Assembly (NCBI GenBank): GCA_000307305.1
Contig: DF158882.1
Location: 609,956-673,955 of the forward strand
Reading direction: 5' to 3'
Origin: Enterobacteriaceae bacterium B14
Lineage (GTDB): Bacteria; Pseudomonadota; Gammaproteobacteria; Enterobacterales; Enterobacteriaceae
DNA: 64,000 nt
Made by a program: the position numbers and the translations under genes. The stretch's first letter is position 1; every line of letters starts with the position of its first letter. Shown here one piece after another: positions 45,053-54,874 of this stretch. The notes beneath the pieces are model-generated. The model saw nothing but the letters and a program-made list of their open reading frames with translations. It had not been told where the DNA came from and searched no databases.

Positions 45053-47725
45053 ATGTCATCTGATTTACGTGATCAATGTCTGGATCAACTTACTGTCTCA
45101 CAACAACAATATTACTATTACAGCCTGTCAAAGGCCGCTCACCATCTGGGCGATATTAATAACCTGCCTAAATCCCTCAAAGTATTATTAGAGAATCTAC
45201 TGCGCCATATAGACGGAAAATCGGTTGTCGAGGCTGACCTCAAAGCAGTTGTCGCTTGGTTAGCAGCAGGTCATGCTGACCAAGAGATTGCTTATCGGCC
45301 CGCCCGTGTATTGATGCAGGACTTTACCGGGGTACCTGCGATTGTCGATTTAGCGGCGATGCGTGAAGCCGTCAAGCGGTTAGGGGGTGATGCAGAGCAG
45401 GTAAATCCACTCTCTAGCGTTGACTTAGTCATCGACCACTCTGTTACCGTTGATGACTATGCCAATACGCACGCTTTCGAGAAGAACGTTACCCTTGAGA
45501 TGTCGCGCAACCATGAGCGCTACGCTTTTTTACGCTGGGGGCAGAAAGCCTTTAACCGCTTTCGCGTTGTGCCACCGGGAACGGGGATTTGTCATCAGGT
45601 TAACCTAGAGTATTTAGGGCAGACGGTATGGCATGAAGAGCGTGAAGGGAAACAGTGGATTTACCCCGATACGCTAGTAGGTACAGACTCCCACACCACT
45701 ATGATCAACGGGCTTGGCATTTTAGGTTGGGGTGTCGGCGGCATTGAGGCAGAGGCAGCAATGCTAGGGCAGCCTATCTCGATGCTGATCCCAGACGTCG
45801 TCGGTTTTAAACTGGTCGGTAAACTGAGTGAGGGCATTACGGCTACCGATCTCGTGCTTACTGTCACACAGATGCTGCGCCAGCATGGTGTCGTCGGTAA
45901 ATTTGTTGAATTCTATGGTGATGGATTAGCCCAGCTTTCGTTGGCAGACAGGGCGACGATTGCCAATATGTCCCCTGAATTTGGTGCAACCTGTGGTTTC
46001 TTTCCTGTCGATGAAGAAACGCTGCGTTACATGGCACTCTCTGGGCGGTCTGCCGAACAGATTGAGTTGGTTGAGACTTACAGTAAAGCTCAAGGGCTGT
46101 GGCGTAATGCCGGTGATGAACCGGTATTTACTAGCATACTAGCCTTGGATCTCTCTACCGTAGAGGCAAGCCTCGCGGGGCCAAAACGGCCACAGGATAG
46201 AGTGGCACTAGCAAAAGTAAAAAACGCCTTCGAGGCATCGGTTCAGCTAGATATCTCTGGAACGAAAACAAGGCTGGAATCGATCCCTTTTGTGCTAGAG
46301 GGTGAAACCCTTAGCTTGAAACAGGGTGCTGTGGCGATTGCGGCGATTACCTCTTGCACGAATACCTCTAACCCTAGTGTGATGTTGGCAGCTGGCTTGT
46401 TAGCAAAAAAAGCGGTTGAAAAGGGGCTAAAAAGGCAACCGTGGGTGAAATCTTCCCTCGCACCAGGCTCTAAAGTGGTCACTGATTATCTCAATGCTGC
46501 TTGTCTAATGCCTTATCTAGAACAACTCGGTTTTTATCTGGTGGGTTATGGTTGTACGACCTGTATTGGCAACTCTGGGCCACTGTTGGCACCGATTGAA
46601 GAGGCCATAAAACAGGGGGATATTACGGTAGGTGCAGTGCTTTCTGGTAATCGTAACTTTGAGGGGCGTATCCATCCTCTTGTGAAGACGAATTGGCTTG
46701 CCTCTCCACCGTTAGTTGTGGCCTATGCCTTGGCTGGAAATATGCTGCTCGACTTAACACGAGATCCGCTGGGGCTAGATCCGCAAGGCAATCCTGTCTA
46801 TTTAAAGGACATCTGGCCTACGGCGCAAGAGATAGCGACTGCCGTGGAGGAGGTCACTGCGGAGATGTTCCATAAAGAGTACGCCGAAGTATTTAGCGGA
46901 GACGAAGAGTGGCAATCCATTCAGGTTGAGGTGTCAGAAACGTATCACTGGGAAGAGGGGTCAACCTATATTCGTCTGCCGCCATTCTTTGACTCAATGC
47001 AGGCTAAGCCCGATGAACTGAAGGACATTCAAGATGCTAAAGTCTTAGCGATTCTCGGTGATTCAGTGACAACAGATCATATTTCCCCTGCGGGGAATAT
47101 TAAAGCAGACAGCCCCGCAGGCCGTTATTTGAAAGAACATGGTATCGCGAGTGTAGATTTTAACTCGTATGGTTCAAGGCGCGGCAATCACGAAGTCATG
47201 ATGCGTGGAACCTTCGCCAATATTCGTATTCGTAACGAAATGATACCCGGTATAGAAGGAGGAGTAACGCGGCATATTCCATCTCAAGAGACGCTCTCTA
47301 TTTATGACGCGGCAATGCGCTATCAGCAGGAGCAGGTACCGCTCGTGGTCATCGCAGGCAAAGAGTATGGGTCTGGCTCAAGTAGAGACTGGGCAGCAAA
47401 AGGCCCAAGATTGCTCGGTGTGAGAGCGGTTATCGCCGAATCCTTTGAGCGAATTCATCGTTCAAACTTGATTGGTATGGGGATATTACCGCTGGAGTTT
47501 CCGGTGGGTACAACAAGAAAAACACTGGGGCTGAACGGTGATGAAACTCTCTCGATAGCGGGGTTGGCACATATTCAACCGGGACAAATCGTTCCTGTGG
47601 CTCTGGTGTACCCTGATGGGCGAAAGGTGCTCATTCAGACCCGTTGCCGGATCGATACCGCGATGGAATTAACTTATTATCGTAACGATGGCATTTTGCA
47701 CTACGTTATTCGAGAGATGCTGTAG
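45053..47725 (+). CDS. acnA: Aconitate hydratase A
   Basis: 890 residues from the ATG at 45053, which has GGAGGAG upstream and gives the family start [10 protein letters not shown]. coli AcnA has 891. Interconverts citrate and isocitrate in the TCA cycle, and as apo-protein can bind mRNA. The three iron-sulfur ligands are in [11 protein letters not shown] and [10 protein letters not shown]. The C-terminal swivel domain has [33 protein letters not shown] and [15 protein letters not shown]. Followed by convergent ribA, as in E. coli. Confidence 0.97.
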   Translation: MSSDLRDQCLDQLTVSQQQYYYYSLSKAAHHLGDINNLPKSLKVLLENLLRHIDGKSVVEADLKAVVAWLAAGHADQEIAYRPARVLMQDFTGVPAIVDLAAMREAVKRLGGDAEQVNPLSSVDLVIDHSVTVDDYANTHAFEKNVTLEMSRNHERYAFLRWGQKAFNRFRVVPPGTGICHQVNLEYLGQTVWHEEREGKQWIYPDTLVGTDSHTTMINGLGILGWGVGGIEAEAAMLGQPISMLIPDVVGFKLVGKLSEGITATDLVLTVTQMLRQHGVVGKFVEFYGDGLAQLSLADRATIANMSPEFGATCGFFPVDEETLRYMALSGRSAEQIELVETYSKAQGLWRNAGDEPVFTSILALDLSTVEASLAGPKRPQDRVALAKVKNAFEASVQLDISGTKTRLESIPFVLEGETLSLKQGAVAIAAITSCTNTSNPSVMLAAGLLAKKAVEKGLKRQPWVKSSLAPGSKVVTDYLNAACLMPYLEQLGFYLVGYGCTTCIGNSGPLLAPIEEAIKQGDITVGAVLSGNRNFEGRIHPLVKTNWLASPPLVVAYALAGNMLLDLTRDPLGLDPQGNPVYLKDIWPTAQEIATAVEEVTAEMFHKEYAEVFSGDEEWQSIQVEVSETYHWEEGSTYIRLPPFFDSMQAKPDELKDIQDAKVLAILGDSVTTDHISPAGNIKADSPAGRYLKEHGIASVDFNSYGSRRGNHEVMMRGTFANIRIRNEMIPGIEGGVTRHIPSQETLSIYDAAMRYQQEQVPLVVIAGKEYGSGSSRDWAAKGPRLLGVRAVIAESFERIHRSNLIGMGILPLEFPVGTTRKTLGLNGDETLSIAGLAHIQPGQIVPVALVYPDGRKVLIQTRCRIDTAMELTYYRNDGILHYVIREML

Positions 47726-47735
47726 AAATGGAAAG

Positions 47736-47760
47736 AGCAGGCATTGGCCTGCTTTTTTTA
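47736..47760 (+). terminator. Terminator after acnA
   Basis: AGCAGGC (47736-47742) and GCCTGCT (47747-47753) with ATTG loop and a run of T. Clear Rho-independent terminator. Confidence 0.88.
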
Positions 47761-47785
47761 TCGATCAAACAGCGAAATAGGATTA

Positions 47786-48373
47786 TCAGCCAAGAATATG
47801 GCCCATCTTTTCAGCTTTTGTTGACAGGTAATGCTCATTTTTAGGATTGCGCCCGACGATAAGTGGCACTCTTTCAGTAATATTGATGCCCGCTTCTGTT
47901 AGCGTTTCTACTTTTTGTGGATTGTTAGTCAGTAGGCGAACAGCCGCGACATCCAGTAATTTGAACATGTCGGCACAAATAGTGAAGTCTCGTTCGTCAG
48001 CAGCAAAACCCAATTGATGGTTTGCCTCTACAGTATCGGCCCCTAAATCTTGCAGTGCATAAGCACGGATCTTATTCAGTAAACCGATATTGCGGCCTTC
48101 TTGACGGTGATAAAGCAATACACCCCGGCCCGCTTCGGCAATGTGATTTAAGGCAGCTTCTAGTTGGAAACCACAATCACAGCGCAGACTAAAGAGCGCA
48201 TCGCCCGTTAGACACTCTGAATGAACGCGAGCCAATACGGGCTCATCCCCACTGATATCACCAAAAACCAGTGCAAGATGGTCGTGGCCTGTGGCTATTT
48301 CTTCAAATCCTACCATAAGGAAATCGCCCCATGGTGTTGGCAATTTTGCTTCTGCCACCCGTTTTAGCTGCAT
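47786..48373 (-). CDS. ribA: GTP cyclohydrolase II
   Basis: 195 residues. Opens the imidazole ring of GTP, the first step of riboflavin synthesis. Zinc ligands are the three cysteines in [42 protein letters not shown] and [10 protein letters not shown] are conserved, with the catalytic Tyr in the [10 protein letters not shown] region. Single gene between acnA and pgpB as in E. coli. No FMN riboswitch was seen upstream. Confidence 0.96.
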   Translation of the reverse strand: MQLKRVAEAKLPTPWGDFLMVGFEEIATGHDHLALVFGDISGDEPVLARVHSECLTGDALFSLRCDCGFQLEAALNHIAEAGRGVLLYHRQEGRNIGLLNKIRAYALQDLGADTVEANHQLGFAADERDFTICADMFKLLDVAAVRLLTNNPQKVETLTEAGINITERVPLIVGRNPKNEHYLSTKAEKMGHILG

Positions 48374-48640
48374 AACATTACTCTCCAGATACAGTGACGA
48401 CTACGCTGCGCATCCTACGTTCTGAGGCGAAGATTGACTAGTGGTAAATAAGGTTTGTAAGGTCGTCGATTAGATTGCGAAGCGAATTTTACATTGTTCC
48501 CTAAGATATTTGTGAAAAAAATACACATTCAAGTTATTGGGCTGTCTATTCAATAGGTTCTCATCAATAATGCATTGCTGATAGTTTTCCTAACCTTTAG
48601 GATCGCGCGTCTATTCTTTTACAAAGAGTGAATTTGCCCT

Positions 48641-49381
48641 ATGGGAAAGACGTTCAAACATGCAATCTGTGGTACGGCTATTTTGCTTTTACTGCCGTTC
48701 ATCGTATGGATAACGGGGTGGTATTGGCAGGTACCTGTTGCTGATAGTCTATGGATGCGCTTTCTATTTTTGGTAACAGAAACAGTCTCTTCTCCTTGGG
48801 GCATACTGACATCAGTGCTCTTATCTATTTGGTTTCTCTGGCTTATCAATCATAGAACACCGTTAAAGCGACAGGGTATGATTGGGCTTATCGCCATTTT
48901 TTGCACGGTAATTATGGGTGGGCAGCTTATTAAAATAGCGATTAAAAGCTATACACAGGAGGCTCGTCCCTATGTTTACTGGGTTTCCAGTAAAGCGAAG
49001 ATCACACCTGAAGCCTTCTATGAATTACCTCGGCAAGAAAGAAAAGCACTGATAAAAGAGATGCTGAAAGAGGGCGGCGATATCCCTGTGTGGTTGGAAG
49101 AGCACTGGATAAAAAATACAGATTACTCTTTCCCTTCAGGGCATATGATTTTTGCTGCGGCGTGGGCACTGTTAGGTGTTATTGTGCTATGGCCTCGCCG
49201 TTATTACGCTAGTGTCGCGTTATTAATGACGTGGGCGCAGCTGGTATCGGGGAGTCGTTTAAGCTTAGGGATGCATTGGCCCGTTGATGTCACGATATCA
49301 ACGATTTTTTGCTGTTTTTTTGCTCTGATGGCAGGCTGTTTGCTCAATCGTTTTAAAAGAGTTTTTCATCTTAGAGCCTAA
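48641..49381 (+). CDS. pgpB: Phosphatidylglycerophosphatase B
   Basis: 246 residues, about six membrane helices. A PAP2-family phosphatase of the inner membrane acting on phosphatidylglycerophosphate, undecaprenyl pyrophosphate and similar lipids. The three acid phosphatase motifs are present: KSYTQEARPYV, YSFPSGHMIF (catalytic His) and GSRLSLGMHWPVDVT. It sits between ribA and lapA, the E. coli order. Confidence 0.95.
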   Translation: MGKTFKHAICGTAILLLLPFIVWITGWYWQVPVADSLWMRFLFLVTETVSSPWGILTSVLLSIWFLWLINHRTPLKRQGMIGLIAIFCTVIMGGQLIKIAIKSYTQEARPYVYWVSSKAKITPEAFYELPRQERKALIKEMLKEGGDIPVWLEEHWIKNTDYSFPSGHMIFAAAWALLGVIVLWPRRYYASVALLMTWAQLVSGSRLSLGMHWPVDVTISTIFCCFFALMAGCLLNRFKRVFHLRA

Positions 49382-49626
49382 TAAGTGTTAAATCAGAATT
49401 ATACTAAAATAACACCTTCAGTATCATGCTATAGCAGGCATAATACTGTTTATAAAGTAGGCGTTTGAGAGATAAAGACATAGCAACATTCTGTTTTATT
49501 GGGCTTGCTGTTTCCATGGAGCGGTGAGAAGTGATAATTTAGTTAGTCTGAATGCTAATATAGCTCTTACACTTTGGCATAAACCAATTCGTTATCTCCG
49601 TGCTATGGAGATATACAGGGATAAAT

Positions 49627-49935
49627 GTGAAATATTTGCTGATTTTTATACTTGTGCTGGTGATATTTATTATTTCCGTCACTTTAGGTGCTCAAAACGA
49701 CGCAGTCGTGAGTTTTAACTATTTATTGGCGAAAGGCGATTATCGACTGTCTACGTTGCTCGCGATTCTTTTTGCTGCGGGTTTTATTTTAGGCTGGATT
49801 GTATGCGGGCTGTTCTATCTGCGTCTTCGTCTAAGATTAAGCCGAGCAGAAAGAAAACTAAAACGTGTACAACAAGAAATCGTACCTACTACAGAGCATG
49901 AAGCTCTACCGCCATCGGTAGTTGTAAAGGAATAA
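49627..49935 (+). CDS. lapA: Lipopolysaccharide assembly protein A
   Basis: 102 residues from the GTG at 49627, giving MKYLLIFILVLVIF, as in E. coli. Two membrane helices, with LGAQNDAVVSFNYLLAKGDYRLSTLLA between them, and a coiled cytoplasmic tail (LSRAERKLKRVQQEI). LapA works with LapB in controlling LPS synthesis at the inner membrane. lapB starts 7 bp downstream. AGGGA precedes the start. Confidence 0.94.
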   Translation: MKYLLIFILVLVIFIISVTLGAQNDAVVSFNYLLAKGDYRLSTLLAILFAAGFILGWIVCGLFYLRLRLRLSRAERKLKRVQQEIVPTTEHEALPPSVVVKE

Positions 49936-49941
49936 TAGCGT

Positions 49942-51111
49942 ATGCTTGAACTGCTGTTCTTGTTGTTGCCTGTCGCCGCCGCCTATGGTTGGTATATGGG
50001 GCGAAGAAGTGCGCAACAAGATAAGCAACAGGAGGCGAACCGACTGTCACGGGATTATGTGGCGGGGGTAAACTTTCTGTTATCTGATCAGCAAGATAAA
50101 GCCGTTGACCTGTTCCTCGATATGCTTAAAGAGGACAGCAGTGCTTTTGAAGCACACCTAACTCTCGGAAATCTCTTTCGCTCCCGAGGGGAAGTGGATC
50201 GCGCTATCCGTATCCACCAATCACTCATTGAAAGTGCCTCTCTCTCTTTTGAACAACGTCTGCTGGCTATCCAACAGTTAGGTCGTGATTATATGACGGC
50301 AGGGCTGTATGACAGAGCTGAAGATATGTTCAGCCAACTGATCGACGAAGAGGATTTCCGCCTAGCCGCCTTGCAACAGCTCCTTGTTATTCATGAACTG
50401 ACCAGTGATTGGCTGAAAGCTATTCCTGTAGCGGAAAAACTGGTGAAGCTTGGGAAAACATCGAGACAAATCAATATTGCTCACTACTACTGTGAACTCG
50501 CACTGCAAGCGATGGGGAGTGACGATCTCGATAAGGCATTAACTCTACTGAGAAAGGCATCTGCTGCGGATAATAACTGCGCGCGGGTTTCTATTATGAT
50601 GGGCCGTATCTTTATGGCACGTAATGAGTATGAGCGTGCCGTTGGTGAACTGGAGCGTGTTCTAGTTCAAGACACTGAAATGGTCAGTGAAATGCTGCCG
50701 ATGTTGCATGAGTGCTACCAGCATTTAAATCAGCCACAAACGTGGGAAACGTTCATCCGCCGCTGCGTGTCTGAAAACACGGGGGCGAGTGCTGATCTCA
50801 TGTTGGCTGATATCCTTGAGAAGAAAGAAGGTATAGAAGGCGCAGAGCTTTACGTTAATCGCCAAGTGCAGGAACACCCAACCATGCGGACGTTCCATCG
50901 CTTAATGAATTACCACCTTCACAGTGCAGAGGACGGCAGGGCAAAAGAGAGCTTACTGCTGTTGCGTGATATGGTCGGTGAACAAATTCGTACCAAACCT
51001 CGCTACCGCTGTCAGAAGTGTGGTTTTACTGCGCATACGCTCTATTGGCACTGTCCTTCCTGCCGGGCTTGGGCAACGGTAAAACCTATCCGTGGTTTAG
51101 ATGGACAATAG
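49942..51111 (+). CDS. lapB: Lipopolysaccharide assembly protein B (YciM)
   Basis: 389 residues, the E. coli length. An inner membrane protein that presents LpxC to FtsH and so limits LPS synthesis. One N-terminal anchor (MLELLFLLLPVAAAYGWYMGRRS), then about nine TPR-type helical repeats from residue 35, and a rubredoxin-like C-terminal metal site, CQKCGFTAHTLYWHCPSC. In operon with lapA. Confidence 0.96.
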   Translation: MLELLFLLLPVAAAYGWYMGRRSAQQDKQQEANRLSRDYVAGVNFLLSDQQDKAVDLFLDMLKEDSSAFEAHLTLGNLFRSRGEVDRAIRIHQSLIESASLSFEQRLLAIQQLGRDYMTAGLYDRAEDMFSQLIDEEDFRLAALQQLLVIHELTSDWLKAIPVAEKLVKLGKTSRQINIAHYYCELALQAMGSDDLDKALTLLRKASAADNNCARVSIMMGRIFMARNEYERAVGELERVLVQDTEMVSEMLPMLHECYQHLNQPQTWETFIRRCVSENTGASADLMLADILEKKEGIEGAELYVNRQVQEHPTMRTFHRLMNYHLHSAEDGRAKESLLLLRDMVGEQIRTKPRYRCQKCGFTAHTLYWHCPSCRAWATVKPIRGLDGQ

Positions 51112-51227
51112 ACTTAGTCTCTTCGGCCTCTCTGTCAGGTAAACCTTTGATTCTGGGCTTTCAGCGTATTGCTGTGTAAAATACCTCTCTATCCTCCGCG
51201 TTGAGCATGCCATTACGGAAATCAATC

Positions 51228-51956
51228 ATGAATAAATCCATCTCCACTGCGAACAAAACCGCCAACACTTCCCCCATTTTAGTCGCACTCGATTATGCCG
51301 ACCAAAATGCAGCTCTGGCACTTGCCGATCAGCTCGATCCTAACGATTGTCGCCTGAAAGTAGGCAAAGAGATGTTTACGCTGAACGGCCCTGATTTTGT
51401 CAGATCACTGCACCAGCGTGGTTTTGAGGTTTTTCTGGATTTGAAATTCCATGATATCCCTAATACGGTTGCACGTGCTGTTGCCGCGGCGGCTGAACTC
51501 GGTATCTGGATGGTTAACGTACATGCTAGCGGTGGCACAAGAATGATGACGGCAGCGAAAGAAGCTTTGTTGCCATACGGCGATGATGCGCCAATATTGA
51601 TTGCCGTAACGGTACTTACCAGCATGGATGCGAGCGATTTACAGGGGATCGGTATTACATCTTCACCGGCTGAATATGCAGAACACTTGGCGAAGTTGAC
51701 GAAATCTTGTGGCTTGGATGGTGTGGTATGTTCTGCCCATGAGGCGACCCGCCTTAAAGCGAGCTGCGGCCAGGATTTTAAACTGGTTACTCCGGGGATT
51801 CGCCCTGCTGGCAGTGCTGCGGGTGACCAACGCAGAGTGATGACGCCGCAAGAGGCTCAGGCTGTTGGTGTTGATTACATGGTAATTGGACGCCCGATCA
51901 CCCAATCGGAGAATCCGGCCCAAACCCTGCGGAATATCCGCGATTCATTACGTTAA
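51228..51956 (+). CDS. pyrF: Orotidine 5'-phosphate decarboxylase
   Basis: 242 residues from the ATG at 51228; an upstream in-frame ATG at 51201 would add nine residues foreign to the family. Last step of UMP synthesis. [18 protein letters not shown] and [15 protein letters not shown] hold the catalytic Lys/Asp array; [21 protein letters not shown] is the phosphate-binding end. yciH follows 12 bp later, as in E. coli. Confidence 0.97.
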   Translation: MNKSISTANKTANTSPILVALDYADQNAALALADQLDPNDCRLKVGKEMFTLNGPDFVRSLHQRGFEVFLDLKFHDIPNTVARAVAAAAELGIWMVNVHASGGTRMMTAAKEALLPYGDDAPILIAVTVLTSMDASDLQGIGITSSPAEYAEHLAKLTKSCGLDGVVCSAHEATRLKASCGQDFKLVTPGIRPAGSAAGDQRRVMTPQEAQAVGVDYMVIGRPITQSENPAQTLRNIRDSLR

Positions 51957-51968
51957 TAGGTATTACAG

Positions 51969-52295
51969 ATGAACGATGGTAATTCACGTCTGGTTTATTC
52001 GACGGATACAGGACGAATCAAAGAAGGTGAGGTGAAAGTATCCCGACCTAAAGGTGATGGCGTAGTGAGGATTCAGCGTCAGACCAGCGGGCGTAAAGGG
52101 AAGGGCGTTAGCCTGATTACGGGAATCGATCTTGATGATGATGCTCTAGCTAAACTTGCCGCTGAACTGAAGAAAAAATGTGGCTGTGGTGGCTCTCTCA
52201 AAGAGGGTGTTATCGAGATTCAGGGTGATAAAAGGGATTTGCTAAAAGAGTTACTGGAAGCGAAAGGCATGAAGGTTAAGCTAGCAGGGGGATAG
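51969..52295 (+). CDS. yciH: YciH, SUI1/eIF1-like translation factor
   Basis: 108 residues. A SUI1-fold protein like eukaryotic eIF1; in E. coli linked to start-site fidelity and general translation under stress. The signature GRKGKGVSLITGIDLDD and KKKCGCGGSLKEGVIEIQGDKRD is complete. Cotranscribed with pyrF. Confidence 0.95.
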   Translation: MNDGNSRLVYSTDTGRIKEGEVKVSRPKGDGVVRIQRQTSGRKGKGVSLITGIDLDDDALAKLAAELKKKCGCGGSLKEGVIEIQGDKRDLLKELLEAKGMKVKLAGG

Positions 52296-52328
52296 TGCTA
52301 GTCCCTTATAGCGCCCGGAATTTATAAA

Positions 52329-52360
52329 ATATTACGCCGCTTATAAAAGCGGCGTAATAT
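52329..52360. terminator. Bidirectional hairpin between yciH and osmB
   Basis: ATATTACGCCGCTT (52329-52342) pairs with AAGCGGCGTAATAT (52347-52360), a 14-bp perfect stem. T-rich DNA follows mainly on the minus strand, so it suits osmB at least as well as yciH. Confidence 0.7.
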
Positions 52361-52426
52361 CAATAAGACCTGAAGAGAATTTTTCATCAGCAAAGAGCAA
52401 AGGTTCTTTTGGGCCTCAAGATAAAC

Positions 52427-52645
52427 TTATTTCTTGCCTGTTTGGTTGCCAATCAGGCCACCAATTGCAGCTCCGCCTAATGTACCCAGAGTGCTGCCAT
52501 CAGTTAATACTGAACCCGCGACAGCGCCAGCGCCAGCACCGATTGCTGCATGTTTTTCTCGTTTAGACATGCTTGAGCAAGCACTTAAAGAAACAGCCAG
52601 TGTAATAGCCAGTAAGGCGGTGGATAAACGTTTAACTGTGATCAT
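52427..52645 (-). CDS. osmB: Osmotically inducible lipoprotein OsmB
   Basis: 72 residues. Lipobox VSLSACSS, then KREKHAAIGAGAGAVAGSVLTDGSTLGTLGGAAIGGLIGNQTGKK, a glycine-zipper segment. Outer membrane lipoprotein induced by osmotic and stationary-phase stress in E. coli through RpoS and RcsB. GAGGGAGA precedes the ATG. Lies between yciH and yciT as in E. coli. Confidence 0.94.
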   Translation of the reverse strand: MITVKRLSTALLAITLAVSLSACSSMSKREKHAAIGAGAGAVAGSVLTDGSTLGTLGGAAIGGLIGNQTGKK

Positions 52646-53083
52646 TTTTCTCTCCCTCTAAATAACATCATTTAAAACTATCTCAATTTGGAGACAGTTA
52701 CTCCTGTGATACCCCTCATGTTTTAAGTAACAGGAACGTGGGCTGTTTACTTAAATAATTCAGAGTATATAAATGTGAGTTATAGCAAATGGCACCCAAG
52801 CCCAGAGCTAGGCGTTCAGTATCTCAGATAGCAGGCCTATAATTAGGTGCAATAACTGCTATTACACCTAATTATAGTGTTTATATATTAAATTACTCTT
52901 AGGTTTTAGTTCTTGTTTTTTTGCAATAAATGGCTTTATCTTCCGTTTTAATTTCTTTTTTTGGTTTATTATTTTTTTAAAAAAGGATTAATGGAAAGAA
53001 AAGGCTAATGGTAGATGTGATAAAAACAGCAGAGTTAAGCACTTTTCATCCATGGAATAGGTATAACTCTTATCATTTTTTAG
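52646..53083. other. Gap between yciT and osmB
   Basis: 438 bp, AT-rich. It should hold the osmB promoter. The outstanding element is the large palindrome at 52837-52877, listed separately. Confidence 0.5.
52837..52877. repeat. Large palindrome between yciT and osmB
   Basis: CTATAATTAGGTG (52837-52849) and CACCTAATTATAG (52865-52877) are perfect inverted copies, and AATA/TATT pair further in. The loop is about 5 nt. It lacks a T tract and lies about 200 bp from either gene. Confidence 0.6.
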
Positions 53084-53830
53084 CTATTCCAATATCGTAT
53101 CAACGCGAATATCAAGGCTTTCCACATGGCGGCGATAGATATCGGGTAGCCGATAATCTGTAATAACACGGCTGATAGCGAGGGTTGGCTGTAGCGAGTT
53201 AGGGTGAATTTGCCCAAATTTAGAGGAGTCAGTGATAACGATATTTTCTACGTTTTTGGCCAAAATGGTATTCACGATATCGGCACGCATCATATCGCGG
53301 CCCGTAAAGCCGGTTTCTGGATGAAAGCCATCGACACCGATAAAGGCTTTGCTGAAATGGACTTGTTGGATACAAAGGCGAGTTAAAGGGCCAACAACGG
53401 TTTCACTTTTCTTCTGATACATGCCCCCTAGCAGGATAACTTCACACTCAGTTTCTTTCAGCAGATGAGCAATATAGCTGCTTACCGTAATCAGCGTAAT
53501 TCGTTTGTTTTCTGCCAAATAGCGGGCAAGAAGGGCATTGGTACTGCCGCTTTCGATAAAGATAGTCTCTCCATCCTGCACCAGAGAGGCGGCATAGCGT
53601 GTCAGTTTCTGCTTAAGTGAAAAATTAATCATCATTCGTGCATCGACATCATCACTTTCTATTGCAACAGCAGAGCCATGAACACGTTTCAGATAACTGA
53701 GTTTCTCCAGCTGATTGAGGTCTTGACGTATTGTTACTTCAGAAACTGCGGTCGCTCGCGCTAACTCGGCGACACTCACTTTCCGCTTGTCATTCACTAG
53801 TTGCAGTATGGCTTGCTGTCGTAGGTTCAT
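53084..53830 (-). CDS. yciT: DeoR family transcriptional regulator YciT
   Basis: 248 residues from the ATG at 53830, giving [12 protein letters not shown] as in E. coli; an ATG at 53893 would add 21 unrelated residues. N-terminal DeoR helix-turn-helix ([35 protein letters not shown]), then the sugar-phosphate-sensing DeoRC domain ([37 protein letters not shown]). E. coli YciT is linked to osmotic response and osmB. Here it is divergent from an fsa gene, unlike E. coli. Confidence 0.93.
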   Translation of the reverse strand: MNLRQQAILQLVNDKRKVSVAELARATAVSEVTIRQDLNQLEKLSYLKRVHGSAVAIESDDVDARMMINFSLKQKLTRYAASLVQDGETIFIESGSTNALLARYLAENKRITLITVSSYIAHLLKETECEVILLGGMYQKKSETVVGPLTRLCIQQVHFSKAFIGVDGFHPETGFTGRDMMRADIVNTILAKNVENIVITDSSKFGQIHPNSLQPTLAISRVITDYRLPDIYRRHVESLDIRVDTILE

Positions 53831-54138
53831 AAATGCCTGAATAGCGCCGCAGTGTGAGTGCCACGGCGTTTTGGTTGATAGAGTCTGTTCCATTCTTGCC
53901 GTTGTTGGCTCGCGAGATGAAGGCGTTTGGCAAGACGATAATATTAGCTATTACTGGATAAGGTAGTGAATAACGAAGCAAATAGCCAGCTGTGCTTTCG
54001 CTTACCTCATTACGATTATTTTCTTTTAAAACAATATTACTTTCGAATGAAAATTCGATTGACGGCAATCAATCCCAATGGTTACCTAATGCTTATACAT
54101 ATAACATTTCAGTCTCTTCATATTTTAGGGGAAATTAG
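53831..54138. other. Divergent yciT/fsa promoter region
   Basis: 308 bp holding both promoters. TTTCG recurs in it, and there is a 6-4-6 inverted repeat at 54043-54058. Confidence 0.5.
54043..54058. promoter_or_regulatory. Inverted repeat, possible YciT operator
   Basis: TCGAAT-GAAA-ATTCGA, 80-95 bp before the fsa ATG and between it and a divergent DeoR-family gene. Regulator assignment is inference from position. Confidence 0.35.
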
Positions 54139-54807
54139 ATGGAACTCTATCTTGATACTGCTGATATCAATGCTGTTAAACGATTAGCCCGCATCCTACC
54201 GTTACAAGGAGTAACTACGAACCCAAGCATTGTGGCTAAAGAGGGGAAACCTATTTTGGATGTACTGCCTCTGTTGCGTGATGCGTTAGGAGGAACAGGC
54301 AAGCTTTTTGCTCAGGTTATGGCAAGTGATGCAGAGCAGATGGTTAGTGAGGCGGTTAAGTTAAGCGACCGGGTTTCAGGCCTTGTTGTCAAAGTGCCTG
54401 TTACATCAGAAGGTTTGGCGGCGATAAAAACCTTAAAAGGCATGGGAATTCCAACATTAGGAACGGCAGTCTATGGGGCAGCCCAAGGGCTACTTTCTGC
54501 ATTAGCGGGTGCCGAGTATGTCGCCCCTTATGTAAACCGTTTGGATGCGCAGGGCGGTGATGGGATAGAGATGGTGCATGAGTTACAGCAGCTACTCTCG
54601 CTGCATGCACCAAATTCAAAAGTACTCGCTGCTAGTTTTCGGACTCCACGCCAAGTTTTAGAGTGCTTATTGGCTGGATGTCAGTCAGTGACTATCCCTG
54701 TCGATATTGCCGAACAGTTTATTACGACACCTGCAGTACAGGCTGCTGTAGAGAAGTTTGAGCAAGATTGGGTAGGGGCATTTGGAGTGAAAAATCTGCT
54801 AGGTTAA
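54139..54807 (+). CDS. fsa: Fructose-6-phosphate aldolase (FSA, transaldolase-like)
   Basis: 222 residues, close to FsaA and FsaB (220). Cleaves fructose 6-phosphate to dihydroxyacetone and glyceraldehyde 3-phosphate. [36 protein letters not shown] opens it; [17 protein letters not shown] has the Schiff-base Lys near residue 85; [35 protein letters not shown] follows. GGGG lies before the ATG. It resembles FsaA slightly more than FsaB by eye. A short dyad (54804-54824) covers its stop codon. Confidence 0.92.
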   Translation: MELYLDTADINAVKRLARILPLQGVTTNPSIVAKEGKPILDVLPLLRDALGGTGKLFAQVMASDAEQMVSEAVKLSDRVSGLVVKVPVTSEGLAAIKTLKGMGIPTLGTAVYGAAQGLLSALAGAEYVAPYVNRLDAQGGDGIEMVHELQQLLSLHAPNSKVLAASFRTPRQVLECLLAGCQSVTIPVDIAEQFITTPAVQAAVEKFEQDWVGAFGVKNLLG

Positions 54808-54839
54808 GTGACGGTGTCACTTAAGGGCACTGAATAAAT

Positions 54840-54864
54840 AATGCCGCCTATAGGCGGCATTTTG
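54840..54864. terminator. Terminator between convergent fsa and cstA
   Basis: AATGCCGCC (54840-54848) and GGCGGCATT (54853-54861) with TATA loop; T residues follow on both strands. Likely bidirectional. Confidence 0.82.
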
Positions 54865-54874
54865 TTGAGATTAG

